A stretch of 64,000 bases of DNA from Companilactobacillus sp. (GCF_022484265.1 NZ_JAKVLR010000001.1:1860001-1924000), one strand, 5' to 3'. Shown: positions 24,302 to 33,267, numbered from the stretch's first letter. The notes: a model not told the origin generated them from the sequence alone. Numbers and translations are program-made.

Positions 24302-25228
24302 ATGCAAGATTTGTCCAATTATTATCAATTCTCTCGTAATGAGTGGCAAGACTTTCATGGTGAACACCATAACCAAGCAATCACAGATGCGGAACTGCGC
24401 AAAATCAAATCGCTCGATGATGAGATCTCAATCGATGACGTGAAAGTGATTTATGCACCGATCCGCCACCTTTTGCATGTCTATCTGAAAAATTATCGCA
24501 AGCTCGTTAAGCTCAAAAATGAATTTATCGAGGTCGATAATAAGAAGGTGCCATTTATCATTGGCGTCTCAGGTTCGGTTGCAGTTGGTAAGAGCACCAC
24601 GGCTAGACTGTTAAAAATCATGCTGGAAAGAGCCTATCCACAATACAACGTAGGTCAAATGACGACCGACGGCTTTTTATATCCTAGCAAGGTCTTGAAG
24701 GAAAAGGGCTTAATGGATAAAAAAGGCTTTCCAGAGACGTATGATATGCCGAAATTGATCCAATTTCTCAGTGATGTTAAGACTAAGACTGGTCCAATCA
24801 AATATCCGCTTTATTCGCACAATATCTATGACATAATTCCCGACCAATACGAAGAGGTCAATAATCCTGATATTCTGATCGTCGAAGGTATCAATGTCTT
24901 GCAGCTTCCGCAAAACACCAACATCTACGTGAGTGATTTCTTTGACTTCTCGATCTTTATTGACGCACACGCCAACGATATCGAAAAATGGTTCTTGAAT
25001 CGCTTTTCGAAATTACTCGATATGGCCAAAGATGATCCTGATAGTTACTACTACCAGTTTACTCAGATTCCACGTCAAAAAGCTATTGATATGGCTAAGG
25101 ATGTTTGGAACGAGATCAACTATCCTAACTTGCAGGATTATATTGAACCAACTAGAAACCGTGCGAATATAATTTTGCACAAATCGACAGAACACAAGAT
25201 CGACACCGTCTTTTTGCGTAAATATTAG
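24302..25228 (+). CDS. coaA: Pantothenate kinase type I
   Basis: The 308-residue protein phosphorylates pantothenate in the first step of coenzyme A synthesis. It has the P-loop GVSGSVAVGKST (88-99), MTTDGFLYPS, KGFPETYDMP, PLYSHNIYDI, and IVEGINVLQ, all CoaA signatures, and the length is normal. The ribosome binding site is weak. It precedes guaA in the same direction; no strong terminator separates them, only a small AACCCTTGAGGGTT hairpin without a T run. Confidence 0.95.
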   Translation: MQDLSNYYQFSRNEWQDFHGEHHNQAITDAELRKIKSLDDEISIDDVKVIYAPIRHLLHVYLKNYRKLVKLKNEFIEVDNKKVPFIIGVSGSVAVGKSTTARLLKIMLERAYPQYNVGQMTTDGFLYPSKVLKEKGLMDKKGFPETYDMPKLIQFLSDVKTKTGPIKYPLYSHNIYDIIPDQYEEVNNPDILIVEGINVLQLPQNTNIYVSDFFDFSIFIDAHANDIEKWFLNRFSKLLDMAKDDPDSYYYQFTQIPRQKAIDMAKDVWNEINYPNLQDYIEPTRNRANIILHKSTEHKIDTVFLRKY

Positions 25229-25305
25229 AAAGTAACCCTTGAGGGTTGTACTGAAAACGATTTATCATATACAATAGTATAAATTAAAAAAAAGGGGATT
25301 GTGAT

Positions 25306-26856
25306 TTGAGCAAACAGTGGCCAGATGCTGACGGTATCGTCGTACTCGATTATGGTAGTCAATACAATCAATTGATTACTCGTCGAATCCGTGACTTCGG
25401 AATTTATTCTGAACTCATGCCTAACACGATTACTGCAGCTGAAATTAAAGAAATCAATCCTAAAGGTATTATTTTGTCAGGTGGACCAAACTCCGTTTAT
25501 GACAAAGATGCCTTTTCAATTGATCAAGATATTTACAAATTAGGCATTCCTATTTTAGGTATTTGCTACGGTATGCAACTAATGTCATACAACCTTGGTG
25601 GCAAAGTTGAATCTGCTGATAACCGTGAATACGGCCGTGCTGACATCGAAGTAACTGACGATTCAGCCGTACTATTCAAAGGATTACCTAAGAACCAATT
25701 TGTTTGGATGTCTCACGGTGACTTAGTTCGTGAAGCTCCAGAAGGCTTTAAAGTAGTAGCTACAAGTAAGAACGCACCAATCTCATCAATTGCTAACGAT
25801 GAAAAGAAGATGTACGGAATCCAATTCCATGCCGAAGTTCGTAACACAGAATTCGGTTTAGACATCTTGAAGAAATTTGCCTTTGACGTTTGTGGCGCAA
25901 CAGCCAACTGGTCAATGGACGATTTCATCGACCAACAAATTGAGAAGATCCGTGCTGAAGTCGGCGACAAGAAAGTTCTTTTGGGACTTTCAGGTGGTGT
26001 TGACTCATCAGTTGTTGGCGTATTGCTACACAAGGCAATCGGTACACAATTAACTAGTATCTTCGTTGACCATGGCTTACTTCGTAAAGGCGAAGCTGAC
26101 CAAGTTATGGACAGCTTGAAGGGCAAGTTTGGTCTTAACATTATCAAAGTAGACGCTCAAAAGCGTTTCTTAGATAAACTTGAAGGCGTAACTGATCCCG
26201 AAAAGAAACGTAAGATCATCGGTAACGAATTTATCCAAGTGTTCAATGACGAAGCTCAAAAGTTAGATGGAATCGACTTTTTAGCCCAAGGAACGCTTTA
26301 TACTGACGTTATCGAAAGTGGAACAAGCACAGCTCAAACAATCAAATCTCATCACAACGTTGGTGGACTTCCAGAAGACATGCACTTCAAGTTGATCGAA
26401 CCATTACGTACGTTGTTTAAAGATGAAACACGTGAACTTGGCGAAAAATTAGGCATGCCACATGACCTAGTTTGGAGACAACCATTCCCAGGACCAGGTC
26501 TTGGAATTCGTGTTATCGGTGCAATCACCGAACCTAAGCTACAAATCGTTCGCGATTCTGATTTAATCTTACGAGAAGAAATCAAGAAAGCCGGACTAGA
26601 AAAGGATATTTGGCAATACTTCACAGTCTTACCAGGTATCAAGTCAGTTGGTGTCATGGGTGACGGAAGAACTTACGACTACACAGTCGGAATCCGTGCC
26701 GTAACGTCAATCGATGGAATGACAGCTGACTTCGCAAAGATCCCTTGGGATGTTCTTCAAAAGATCTCAGTAAGAATCGTAAACGAAGTAGATCATGTCA
26801 ACCGTATAGTGTATGACATAACATCTAAGCCGCCATCAACAATAGAGTGGGAATAA
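25306..26856 (+). CDS. guaA: GMP synthase (glutamine-hydrolysing)
   Basis: TTG 25306 starts behind AAAGGGG. The 516-residue enzyme converts XMP to GMP. The class I amidotransferase domain has GICYGMQ (Cys about 87) and FHAE; the ATP pyrophosphatase domain has LGLSGGVDSS, and the dimerisation domain ends in PPSTIEWE. The last codons and stop lie in a 14-bp repeat that recurs at 33268-33281, where ACC ACT ATT GAG TGG GAA TAA reads TTIEWE-stop. guaA is thus the integration target, and its 3' end is restored by the left end of the element. Confidence 0.97.
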   Translation: MSKQWPDADGIVVLDYGSQYNQLITRRIRDFGIYSELMPNTITAAEIKEINPKGIILSGGPNSVYDKDAFSIDQDIYKLGIPILGICYGMQLMSYNLGGKVESADNREYGRADIEVTDDSAVLFKGLPKNQFVWMSHGDLVREAPEGFKVVATSKNAPISSIANDEKKMYGIQFHAEVRNTEFGLDILKKFAFDVCGATANWSMDDFIDQQIEKIRAEVGDKKVLLGLSGGVDSSVVGVLLHKAIGTQLTSIFVDHGLLRKGEADQVMDSLKGKFGLNIIKVDAQKRFLDKLEGVTDPEKKRKIIGNEFIQVFNDEAQKLDGIDFLAQGTLYTDVIESGTSTAQTIKSHHNVGGLPEDMHFKLIEPLRTLFKDETRELGEKLGMPHDLVWRQPFPGPGLGIRVIGAITEPKLQIVRDSDLILREEIKKAGLEKDIWQYFTVLPGIKSVGVMGDGRTYDYTVGIRAVTSIDGMTADFAKIPWDVLQKISVRIVNEVDHVNRIVYDITSKPPSTIEWE

Positions 26857-26858
26857 AA
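26845..26858. other. attL core direct repeat
   Basis: GAGTGGGAATAAAA covers the last three guaA codons, the stop and two more bases. It is identical to 33268-33281. Outside the core, similarity continues only as synonymous codons (TCA ACA ATA against ACC ACT ATT). Confidence 0.85.
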
Positions 26859-26946
26859 ATAATAGAAAAGTAGAATGTAGAATCCCGTTTTAAAAGTATT
26901 TTGAGATGAGATAAAAAGGATAAAACCGTTTAAAATTAATTGGTTC

Positions 26947-26966
26947 CCTGCCAACGTTCCTGCCAA
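26947..26966 (+). promoter_or_regulatory. Candidate integrase arm-type sites, left end
   Basis: Two direct copies of CCTGCCAA start 12 bases apart (26947 and 26959), about 90 bases inside the left core. The same doublet occurs inside the right core at 33188-33206. Paired direct repeats near both ends are typical of arm sites bound by the N-terminal domain of tyrosine integrases. Confidence 0.5.
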
Positions 26967-26968
26967 AA

Positions 26969-27009
26969 GATCTCCATTAGTTTTTAATAACTAAAGGAGG
27001 TCTTTTTTT
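26969..27009 (+). terminator. Terminator inside the left end of the element
   Basis: AGATCTCCATTAGTT pairs with AACTAAAGGAGGTCT and is followed by eight T. It could stop guaA transcription entering the element. The rest of 26857-27177 holds no gene. Confidence 0.85.
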
Positions 27010-27144
27010 TATAAATATCACGATTTTCAGTATCATCGTGGGAATATTTTACGTTTCCAACGTTATTAGATTTTTTAAATAAACTCATTCAAATCAGTAC
27101 CCCCTTTTAATTTTATAAATATAATTATAAATCATCGATGACAA

Positions 27145-27174
27145 CAAAAAAACTACCAACATATGTTGGTAGTT
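27145..27174 (-). terminator. Terminator of the element's lipoprotein gene
   Basis: A perfect palindrome, AACTACCAACATATGTTGGTAGTT in two 12-base arms (27151-27174), is followed on the minus strand by T6. It lies just after the stop at 27178. Confidence 0.85.
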
Positions 27175-27177
27175 ATA

Positions 27178-27741
27178 CTAGTCTGCATTATCAATAGTTT
27201 TGTAATTTGGATCACCAGGTTGATTATGTTCTAACTTATTGATTAAATCGAAATAAGATTGATATGAACCCTTGTACAGAAGGATATTTTCATATCGTAA
27301 ATAAACATTTTTGCTCAATAATCCAAGTTGGGCAGTACCATGGCCAGAAATAATATCTTTCAATGTCTTAGTAGAATGACTTTTAACTATTTGAGAACCA
27401 TGTGAATTGGTAGGATAACCTTCAGTATTGTTCCAATCATCCATGCCATCACTGACCATCCAGCAATTATTATAAAATCGGATATTTTTAGAAGTATTAT
27501 TATGAATGGTTACATTAAATCGCATAGAAGGACCACCATTATCCAAAGGGGCTTTAGGATCATAATCCAAATCTTTAGCACGTTTAAGATCAAATTTAAA
27601 TTTTACATTTTTTCGATCAGCTTTACTCAACTGTCTAAATTCAATTGGCTTTGATTCAGTACTAGATGAATTATTGGAAGAACAAGCTACTAAAGTAAAT
27701 GATAATATTATCCCCAAAAATAATATACCTAATTTTTTCAT
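27178..27741 (-). CDS. Small lipoprotein of the integrative element
   Basis: The 187-residue protein has a signal peptide MKKLGILFLGIILSFTLVAC ending in a lipobox Cys, then a Ser/Asn tether. A beta-rich domain follows, with RFNVTIHNNTSKNIRFYNNC and SKNVYLRYENILLYKG. The pattern of a hydrated immunoglobulin-like fold (DUF-type lipoproteins of lactobacilli and phages) is suggestive, but I do not recognise the family. It is expressed from inside the element toward guaA. It may be cargo, perhaps a surface exclusion or superinfection protein; that is speculation. Confidence 0.75.
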   Translation of the reverse strand: MKKLGILFLGIILSFTLVACSSNNSSSTESKPIEFRQLSKADRKNVKFKFDLKRAKDLDYDPKAPLDNGGPSMRFNVTIHNNTSKNIRFYNNCWMVSDGMDDWNNTEGYPTNSHGSQIVKSHSTKTLKDIISGHGTAQLGLLSKNVYLRYENILLYKGSYQSYFDLINKLEHNQPGDPNYKTIDNAD

Positions 27742-27842
27742 TTAAAATGCTCCCTATAACATTATATTTATATCTAAATAGTAATATAAATTATCTAATA
27801 AAGCACTATTAAGACAACAATTAGTAAAAAAACATACAATTT

Positions 27843-28778
27843 TCAGTGCTTATTTGATTCAAACATTAGTGGATAAAATATGTTCTGTTGTTGTATTAGT
27901 TTGTTACATTTTTTGAAATCATCTTCCCAGTTTTTTTCTTCAAACGGATCTTTTCCTCTCATTGCAGACGTGGCACTCTTGGGTATTCTATCGTCTAATC
28001 GTTGTTCCTTCAACTTTTGCTCGTAAACTTCATTCATAATTTCTTTGACTTGGAAACCTAGCGACATTTTTCTGTTCTTGTGCAAATTTGAATTTTCACC
28101 TGTAATGATTTTGATTAAGTCATGGTTTATCCATGTAGTAATTCGATAATTAAAATTCTTCAAAGAAATAAAATTGTGTAAACCATGATAATCTGATAAA
28201 AATGTATTTCTAAAGCTCTTTTCAATTTGTTCTTTACTAAAATTATATAAGTCTTCAATTGTTTTAAGCCATAATTCGGTCGAATATTTATTGAGAGAAA
28301 TATAATTACTACTACTATCATTCAATGACTGAATTTTCGCTTCATACCAACATTTAGAAAATTCACCTCGGAAGAATAAACACTCAGTAATAGCATTTGT
28401 ACACTTAAGTATTTGATCATCTTGCTGAATCAAGTAATAGCTACAAATAAGATTCGTGGTTTCAATTTGTTTTATATTAATCGCAGTGTCAAAAAATATT
28501 TCTTTAATGTAACCATCAAAATTAGAATTGTTTCCAAATATGATAGTCGTTGTATCTTGTTGTAAGGATGAACAAATATTTGCGAGTGCGGAATCTGGAA
28601 TATATGTTTTGTTGCCTTTTTTGACTACCCCATCTTCAATGCATTTCGTAAGTTTTGAATCTCCAGTTAAATCTTCTAACGAAATCCCCATTTTGTTATT
28701 AAGTGGGTTGATCTTAATTGTTCTAAGGATTTGTATTCGTTTTGATATCGATGGTACTAATGTTTTTAAGTAATCCAT
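27843..28778 (-). CDS. Unknown protein at the regulator position of the element
   Basis: Start 28778 gives MDYLKTLVPSISKRIQIL with AGAGGC 6 bases upstream; an earlier in-frame Met overlaps this site. The 311 residues are mostly helical, with YIPDSALANICSSLQQD and TTIIFGNNSNFDG, a pattern seen in putative regulators of streptococcal integrative elements. It is transcribed divergently from the mobilisation genes with a palindrome between, the place where such elements keep their repressor. I do not see a clear helix-turn-helix, so regulation is inferred from position only. Confidence 0.6.
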   Translation of the reverse strand: MDYLKTLVPSISKRIQILRTIKINPLNNKMGISLEDLTGDSKLTKCIEDGVVKKGNKTYIPDSALANICSSLQQDTTTIIFGNNSNFDGYIKEIFFDTAINIKQIETTNLICSYYLIQQDDQILKCTNAITECLFFRGEFSKCWYEAKIQSLNDSSSNYISLNKYSTELWLKTIEDLYNFSKEQIEKSFRNTFLSDYHGLHNFISLKNFNYRITTWINHDLIKIITGENSNLHKNRKMSLGFQVKEIMNEVYEQKLKEQRLDDRIPKSATSAMRGKDPFEEKNWEDDFKKCNKLIQQQNIFYPLMFESNKH

Positions 28779-28842
28779 TTGAATGCCTCTTTTAGAAAAT
28801 GTCAAGGATATTTTGTATGAATTTAATTATATTATATCCTGG

Positions 28843-28859
28843 GTTGTAACTGAAACAAC
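28843..28859. promoter_or_regulatory. Candidate operator in the divergent region of the element
   Basis: GTTGTAACTGAAACAAC has perfect 5-bp arms (GTTGT/ACAAC) and lies midway between the putative regulator and the 28926 gene, close to TATATT and TATAGA -10-like boxes. Confidence 0.4.
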
Positions 28860-28925
28860 TTATATCATTAATGTATAGATTAGCTGCAGCGATTATCTAT
28901 AACATTACTTTTTGGAGGTAACATT

Positions 28926-29312
28926 ATGGCACTTACAAATGCGTTTGAATTTAGTAAAACTGAAATTGATTATCAAAAATTATTAAATGGTTTTCATAAT
29001 CAATTTAGACTGGTTTCACAACGGCCGTATCAAAGCAGGAAAGTGGAAAATGATAATGGAGTTATTCTAACTTTACAAGTAATTAAAGATGATATCGATT
29101 ATGGAATTGATAAAAAAACAAGTCGAAAGCGAGATAGCAATCTGTTTAATACGTTTGATGTAACAATTTTGAATCACAAGGATTACATACCTATCAAGAA
29201 AGGTGAGTATGTTGCTTTAAAGAATTTTATACCTGACAAGAGTTTTGCAATTGGCTTTGATTTAATACTTAGATTTGAGGAAGTTGTGAAATTAAATGTT
29301 AAATCTAAATAA
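28926..29312 (+). CDS. Small conserved-looking protein of the element, unknown function
   Basis: ATG 28926 follows GGAGG by 7 bases. The 128-residue protein has no signal peptide or membrane helix and is rich in beta-type alternation (GVILTLQVIKDD, FNTFDVTILNHKDYIPIKKGEYVALKNF). In Tn916-like elements a small DUF961-type gene occupies this place before the FtsK gene; I cannot establish homology. The end overlaps the FtsK-like gene by 17 bases, so the two are co-translated. Confidence 0.75.
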   Translation: MALTNAFEFSKTEIDYQKLLNGFHNQFRLVSQRPYQSRKVENDNGVILTLQVIKDDIDYGIDKKTSRKRDSNLFNTFDVTILNHKDYIPIKKGEYVALKNFIPDKSFAIGFDLILRFEEVVKLNVKSK

Positions 29313-30633
29313 ACATAAAACACAGAGAATTATCAATGGTATAACGTTTGTTGTCATAGAGATAATAATCTTGGTTGCTATAGTTCTAAATACTAAAATT
29401 AGTAATCTTAGTTTCATCAATTATGATCCATTAATGTTTAATATTGTTTTAAGTATTATGGCTTGTATCGTCTTACTCTTTGAGATTGTTCCATGGATTG
29501 TCAGAAATAAATTATGTACTGACCCTAAGAACAGTATTCTCCATTATTCATTAATAAAAAGGGTTCGCTCCGCTTGTTTAAATAGTGGAATCTACACTTT
29601 AAGTTCTTCGGATATTGCTAATATTCCAATAATAAAATTGAAAATTAGCAATGATAAATCAAGAGCAACTTTAAAGATTCGTAATTCAGTAGATATTGAA
29701 AAAAAATTGGAAAATGTTAATTTTTCCAGTGTTCTGGGAAAATATGTTGTTGTTAATCAAGGGAAAACCAGGGATGAGGATTGGTACAAATATGAACTTG
29801 AGGATCGTTCGGTAAATCCCAAAATGATTTTTAACTCGGCAAACTCATTTAAGAAGTTCAATCAGAACTATACGGAAGACGAGATTTTTATTGATAACAG
29901 TCATGCCATTAAAATGCAATCTGCTTTAATTGTTGGTCAGACAGGCTCTGGGAAAACGTATTCGTTATATGCGTTTATTCTTCAAATGATTATGCGAGAG
30001 AATGAATATGACGTTTTTATTGCTGACCCAAAGAAGTCAGGCCTATATGTGTTTGGTAAAAAGCTCAATAATCAAAGAGTAGCCACTTCTTTTGAAGAGA
30101 TTGAATCCATGATTAAAGAATTCTATGGAAATATGACAGAAAGAAAAAAAGAGCTTGGACAAAAGATGGAGAATGATCTCAATTCAACTTATTTAGACTT
30201 TGGATACCCTCCTTCCGTATTGATAATTGATGAATTCGCTTTGTTTAAAAGTATCTTGGATACAAAAAAGAAGGATGAGAGAGACAAAATTCAGTCAATG
30301 CTAAATCAAATTATTTGGCAGGGTAGACAGCTGGGTGTATTCATTTGGATAGCTATGCAAAAATCTGGATCAGATAGTATCCCAACATCATTACGTGAGA
30401 ACTTGCCATTTAAGTTAGTGCTAGGTAATGCCGAGCCACAAACATATGTGACAGCCTTTGGAACTGGTGTTAAGGTTCCAAATCAATTCCTAAATCTGGG
30501 TGAAGGTTTATTTATATGTCCAGGTGTAGCAAATACCCCTCAAATTTGTTCGATTCCAACACTGAATTTTAATCCTTTAGATGGCATAGGAAGCGCCGGT
30601 AATGTAATTACCGGCGCTCCACCGGAGAAATAA
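29296..30633 (+). CDS. FtsK/SpoIIIE-like ATPase, putative coupling protein
   Basis: The 445-residue protein has two N-terminal membrane helices (about 14-32 and 47-68), a linker, and an FtsK-like motor: Walker A GQTGSGKT (214-221), DPKKSGLYVFGKK, Walker B SVLIIDEFALF (Asp312, Glu313), and QGRQLGVFIWIAMQ-type arginine/glutamine block. In ICEs and IMEs such proteins (TcpA, Tn916 Orf21) act as hexameric coupling proteins that feed the relaxase-DNA complex to the secretion channel. It sits directly upstream of the Rep_trans gene, as in Tn916. A GC-rich hairpin lies in its last codons. Confidence 0.88.
   Translation: MLNLNKHKTQRIINGITFVVIEIIILVAIVLNTKISNLSFINYDPLMFNIVLSIMACIVLLFEIVPWIVRNKLCTDPKNSILHYSLIKRVRSACLNSGIYTLSSSDIANIPIIKLKISNDKSRATLKIRNSVDIEKKLENVNFSSVLGKYVVVNQGKTRDEDWYKYELEDRSVNPKMIFNSANSFKKFNQNYTEDEIFIDNSHAIKMQSALIVGQTGSGKTYSLYAFILQMIMRENEYDVFIADPKKSGLYVFGKKLNNQRVATSFEEIESMIKEFYGNMTERKKELGQKMENDLNSTYLDFGYPPSVLIIDEFALFKSILDTKKKDERDKIQSMLNQIIWQGRQLGVFIWIAMQKSGSDSIPTSLRENLPFKLVLGNAEPQTYVTAFGTGVKVPNQFLNLGEGLFICPGVANTPQICSIPTLNFNPLDGIGSAGNVITGAPPEK
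30592..30618. repeat. Perfect 12-bp GC-rich hairpin; candidate oriT / replication origin
   Basis: AGCGCCGGTAAT and ATTACCGGCGCT surround a GTA loop at the end of the FtsK-like gene, 18 bases before the Rep_trans start. No T run follows, so it is not a usual terminator. In Tn916 the origin of transfer lies between the FtsK-like and relaxase genes, and Rep_trans proteins nick at hairpin loops. An origin role is inferred. Confidence 0.45.
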
Positions 30634-30635
30634 AT

Positions 30636-31788
30636 ATGGATAGGATATTAGACGTTGGTATAGATGAGTTTACGGTTGTGTTTCAAGGAGACAAGAATCG
30701 TATTAAAAAAATTGATGATTGGGAAAAATATGCCTTGATTATAGCCAATGAAGTTTCAAGTAAATTAAAGCTCTTTGATCTATTTTGGTGATTATGAACT
30801 GTTAGAAAAGGTTCCACAGGGATATAAGAAGGGGTTTACGTATGGAGAGAATCCATTTTATTTGGGAATTGCTTATCATCCGTTGTTTATGAATATGGGT
30901 GTGGTTTTAAAATTTTCCGCATCAGCTTGGAAAGAATTTCAAAATAGATGGTCAATAAAGTATGAAAAGGATATCTTGATTTCTGATGTATTAGAGGATT
31001 TAAATAGTAAAAATTATTCAGTGAGACTAAGTAGAATTGATTTTACAGCAGATTATTTTAATTATCCGATGACCGTAAATACATTATATGAAGAAATGAA
31101 CGGTCCGAATCCACAAGCAGTTTTAGTTGATTCAAGAATGCGAGAAAGTATTTCTAAACGTTCAGCTATTATTACTGATGGTCGAATAAATACATTTTAT
31201 TTAGGTTCCAGAAAGGCTAATGTTGATTCATTCATGCGGGTATATAACAAAAAAGACGAGCAATTAAATTCCTTTGGGAAATATTACAATATTGCCATTG
31301 ATTCAGATAGTTGGATAAGGTTCGAGGTAGTCTTTAGAGGCAAATATGCTCATCAACTTACAGACATGGTTAAAAGTTGTAAAGATAGCAAACAGCTATC
31401 TAGTTTGATATCTGATAAAATCACAGAAAAATTTCAATTTTGGAATATTGATAAGACGAAACCCTTAGATATTACGAATGATTTATTAGAATTAGTGAAT
31501 CAAAAGTTTCCAAAACTATCAAAAATATCTCCAAGAGATAACGACTTAGCAAGATCGGTATCATACTTACGAAATGGTTCGGGATTATATCCGGTGTTTT
31601 ATAAGATTGAACAATTGTGGGGATATGATTCTCTGGAGAAATTTTTTATAAAGATTGAGCAAGACTATTTACAGGGATATTCACCTAATGAAGACACGCT
31701 AATGTGGTTAAAGAAACACGCTAATCAAATGAAAAATGTAAGCGTAGAGGATTTGTTCTTAGTTCAGTACAAGAAAGAAGATGATTAA
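30636..31788 (+). pseudogene. Rep_trans family initiator/relaxase (MobT-like), frameshifted near residue 50
   Basis: ATG 30636 begins MDRILDVGIDEFTVVFQGD, the usual Rep_trans start. The frame runs to TGA 30789. The rest continues one frame over (YFGDYELLEKVPQGYKK to YKKEDD, ending 31788). Removing one T from the TTTT run at 30783-30786 joins both parts into about 383 residues, the normal length for these rolling-circle initiators/relaxases. The second part contains SRIDFTADYF and LGSRKANVDSFMRVYNKKDEQ, the DNA-cleavage domain. It is either a real one-base insertion that cripples the element, a sequencing error, or slippage. A TTG start at 30775 could give only a truncated protein. Confidence 0.82.
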
Positions 31789-31791
31789 AAA

Positions 31792-31995
31792 ATGCGCTCA
31801 ACAATAGATAAAAATGGATTGATGGAAATGGGATTAAAGGAACACACTGCTTCAACGGTCATTCGACAATCAAAACGAATTATGGTACAAAGGGGTTATC
31901 CTTTTTATCTTAATCGAAGACTATCGTTTGTCCCAATAAGCGTTGTTGAAGAAATACTAGGATTCTCATTAGTTGAAGGAATTGATGATGAGTAA
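31792..31995 (+). CDS. DUF3173 protein, excisionase-like
   Basis: The 67-residue basic protein (GLMEMGLKEHTASTVIRQSKRI, then YPFYLNRRLSFVPISVVEEILG) matches DUF3173, a small winged-helix-like protein found immediately upstream of tyrosine integrases in ICEs and IMEs. It probably directs excision by bending the attachment site. It starts 3 bases after the Rep_trans gene and overlaps the integrase gene by 8 bases. Confidence 0.85.
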   Translation: MRSTIDKNGLMEMGLKEHTASTVIRQSKRIMVQRGYPFYLNRRLSFVPISVVEEILGFSLVEGIDDE

Positions 31996-33211
31996 AACAA
32001 AGTATGTTGGAGTTTATTTGGATAAGAAGGGTTCCTATTTTTATCAAACAGAATTAGGGACCGATGAAATTACAGGAAAAAGAATACAAAAGAAATCACG
32101 GTATGATTCTTTAGGACGTCAGTTCAATTCTGCGCATTCCGCCTATGAAGAATTGACAAGGGTTAAGCGTGACTATCAAATAAATAACGGTTATTCCAAT
32201 TATGACCTAAATTATGTTGATTTCATTGATACTTTTTTCTTGCCATTTTACAAATCTAGCGTTGAGAAAAGCACTTATCAATCTCACATTTATGCACTAA
32301 ACCTGGCAAAGAATTATTTTAAAAGAATAAAGGTCAGAGAAATCAAGATTGCAGATTGTGAAAGGTATAGGCTTTGGCTAATCAATAAAAGTGGATTTTC
32401 GCTTGCGTATAGTTCTCTTGTGTATGGTAAATTTCGACAAAGTTTGAATTATGCTGTAACTATGCAATTTTTAAGCAAAAATGTTTCTAAAAACACTTTG
32501 TCAATTCCAAAAAAGAAGTCAATTGTCCCATTTTGGACAAGGCACCAGTTTGAACAAGTGTTATCAACTTTCTGCGTTGACGATTTTTATGATCATATGT
32601 GTTTTGTAATGATTTGGTTTTATTACATGACTGGCGTACGAGTGAGTGAAGGATTGGCTTTAAATTGGTCAGATATTGACTTTACTCATAAGAAGGCGAG
32701 AATTCATCATACATTAGAAATGAAAAACCATTCCAATTTTGTAAGAAAGCCTTATACGAAGACTTACGCGGGATTGAGAACAATCAGTTTGGATGATGAT
32801 ACGATTCATATTTTAAGAGATTGGAAACAGGAACAAGAGAGTCACGGAATAACTCATTACATAATGAGTATTAACGATTTACCACTATATCGATCAACTG
32901 TTAGTAGAACCATTCATAGGCATGCAAAACTTGCTCATGTACCCGAAATTCAAGGGAAAGGGTTAAGACACTCTCACGTGAGTTATTTGATCAATGAGTT
33001 TAATGCCAGTGTTTTATTAGTTTCAAAAAGACTGGGTCATTCTAGTCCGGAAATAACCCTAAAACATTATGCTCATTTGTGGAGTAGAAATGATGAAGAG
33101 TTGGCAGAAATGATGACAGGGAATATTCACTATACAACGGCAGAAAAACCAATTAATAAATTCAACGGGAATCAATCAATAAAGTTCCCTGCCAATAACC
33201 TGCCAAAGTAA
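31988..33211 (+). CDS. int: Tyrosine recombinase / integrase of the guaA element
   Basis: GAAGGA (31975-31980) lies 7 bases before ATG 31988, preferred over the adjacent ATG 31985 and an upstream TTG. The 407-residue protein has an N-terminal AP2-like arm-binding region (YVGVYLDKKGSYFYQTELG), a SAM-like core-binding domain, and a catalytic domain with MTGVRVSEGLAL (Arg I), GKGLRHSHVSYL (His-x-x-Arg block) and LGHSSPEITLKHYAH (catalytic Tyr). It catalyses site-specific recombination at the guaA 3' end. Its last codons contain one pair of the candidate arm sites. Confidence 0.93.
   Translation: MSKTKYVGVYLDKKGSYFYQTELGTDEITGKRIQKKSRYDSLGRQFNSAHSAYEELTRVKRDYQINNGYSNYDLNYVDFIDTFFLPFYKSSVEKSTYQSHIYALNLAKNYFKRIKVREIKIADCERYRLWLINKSGFSLAYSSLVYGKFRQSLNYAVTMQFLSKNVSKNTLSIPKKKSIVPFWTRHQFEQVLSTFCVDDFYDHMCFVMIWFYYMTGVRVSEGLALNWSDIDFTHKKARIHHTLEMKNHSNFVRKPYTKTYAGLRTISLDDDTIHILRDWKQEQESHGITHYIMSINDLPLYRSTVSRTIHRHAKLAHVPEIQGKGLRHSHVSYLINEFNASVLLVSKRLGHSSPEITLKHYAHLWSRNDEELAEMMTGNIHYTTAEKPINKFNGNQSIKFPANNLPK
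33188..33206 (+). promoter_or_regulatory. Candidate integrase arm-type sites, right end
   Basis: Two direct copies of CCTGCCAA (33188 and 33199) lie inside the last codons of int (FPANNLPK), about 60 bases from the right core. They match the pair at 26947-26966 in sequence and nearly in spacing. Confidence 0.5.
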
Positions 33212-33267
33212 TTGTGAATCGTTGTTTACCCCTGTATAATAAGGGTTATCAATTTATTACCACTATT

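Noticed and set aside
25229..25305. Terminator or riboswitch between coaA and guaA
   Set aside because: The AACCCTTGAGGGTT hairpin is short and has no T run; no purine riboswitch core is visible.
30775..31788. Treating the Rep_trans gene as intact from the TTG at 30775
   Set aside because: The preceding 50 codons in another frame encode the conserved N terminus, and no ribosome binding site precedes the TTG; a frameshift explains both.
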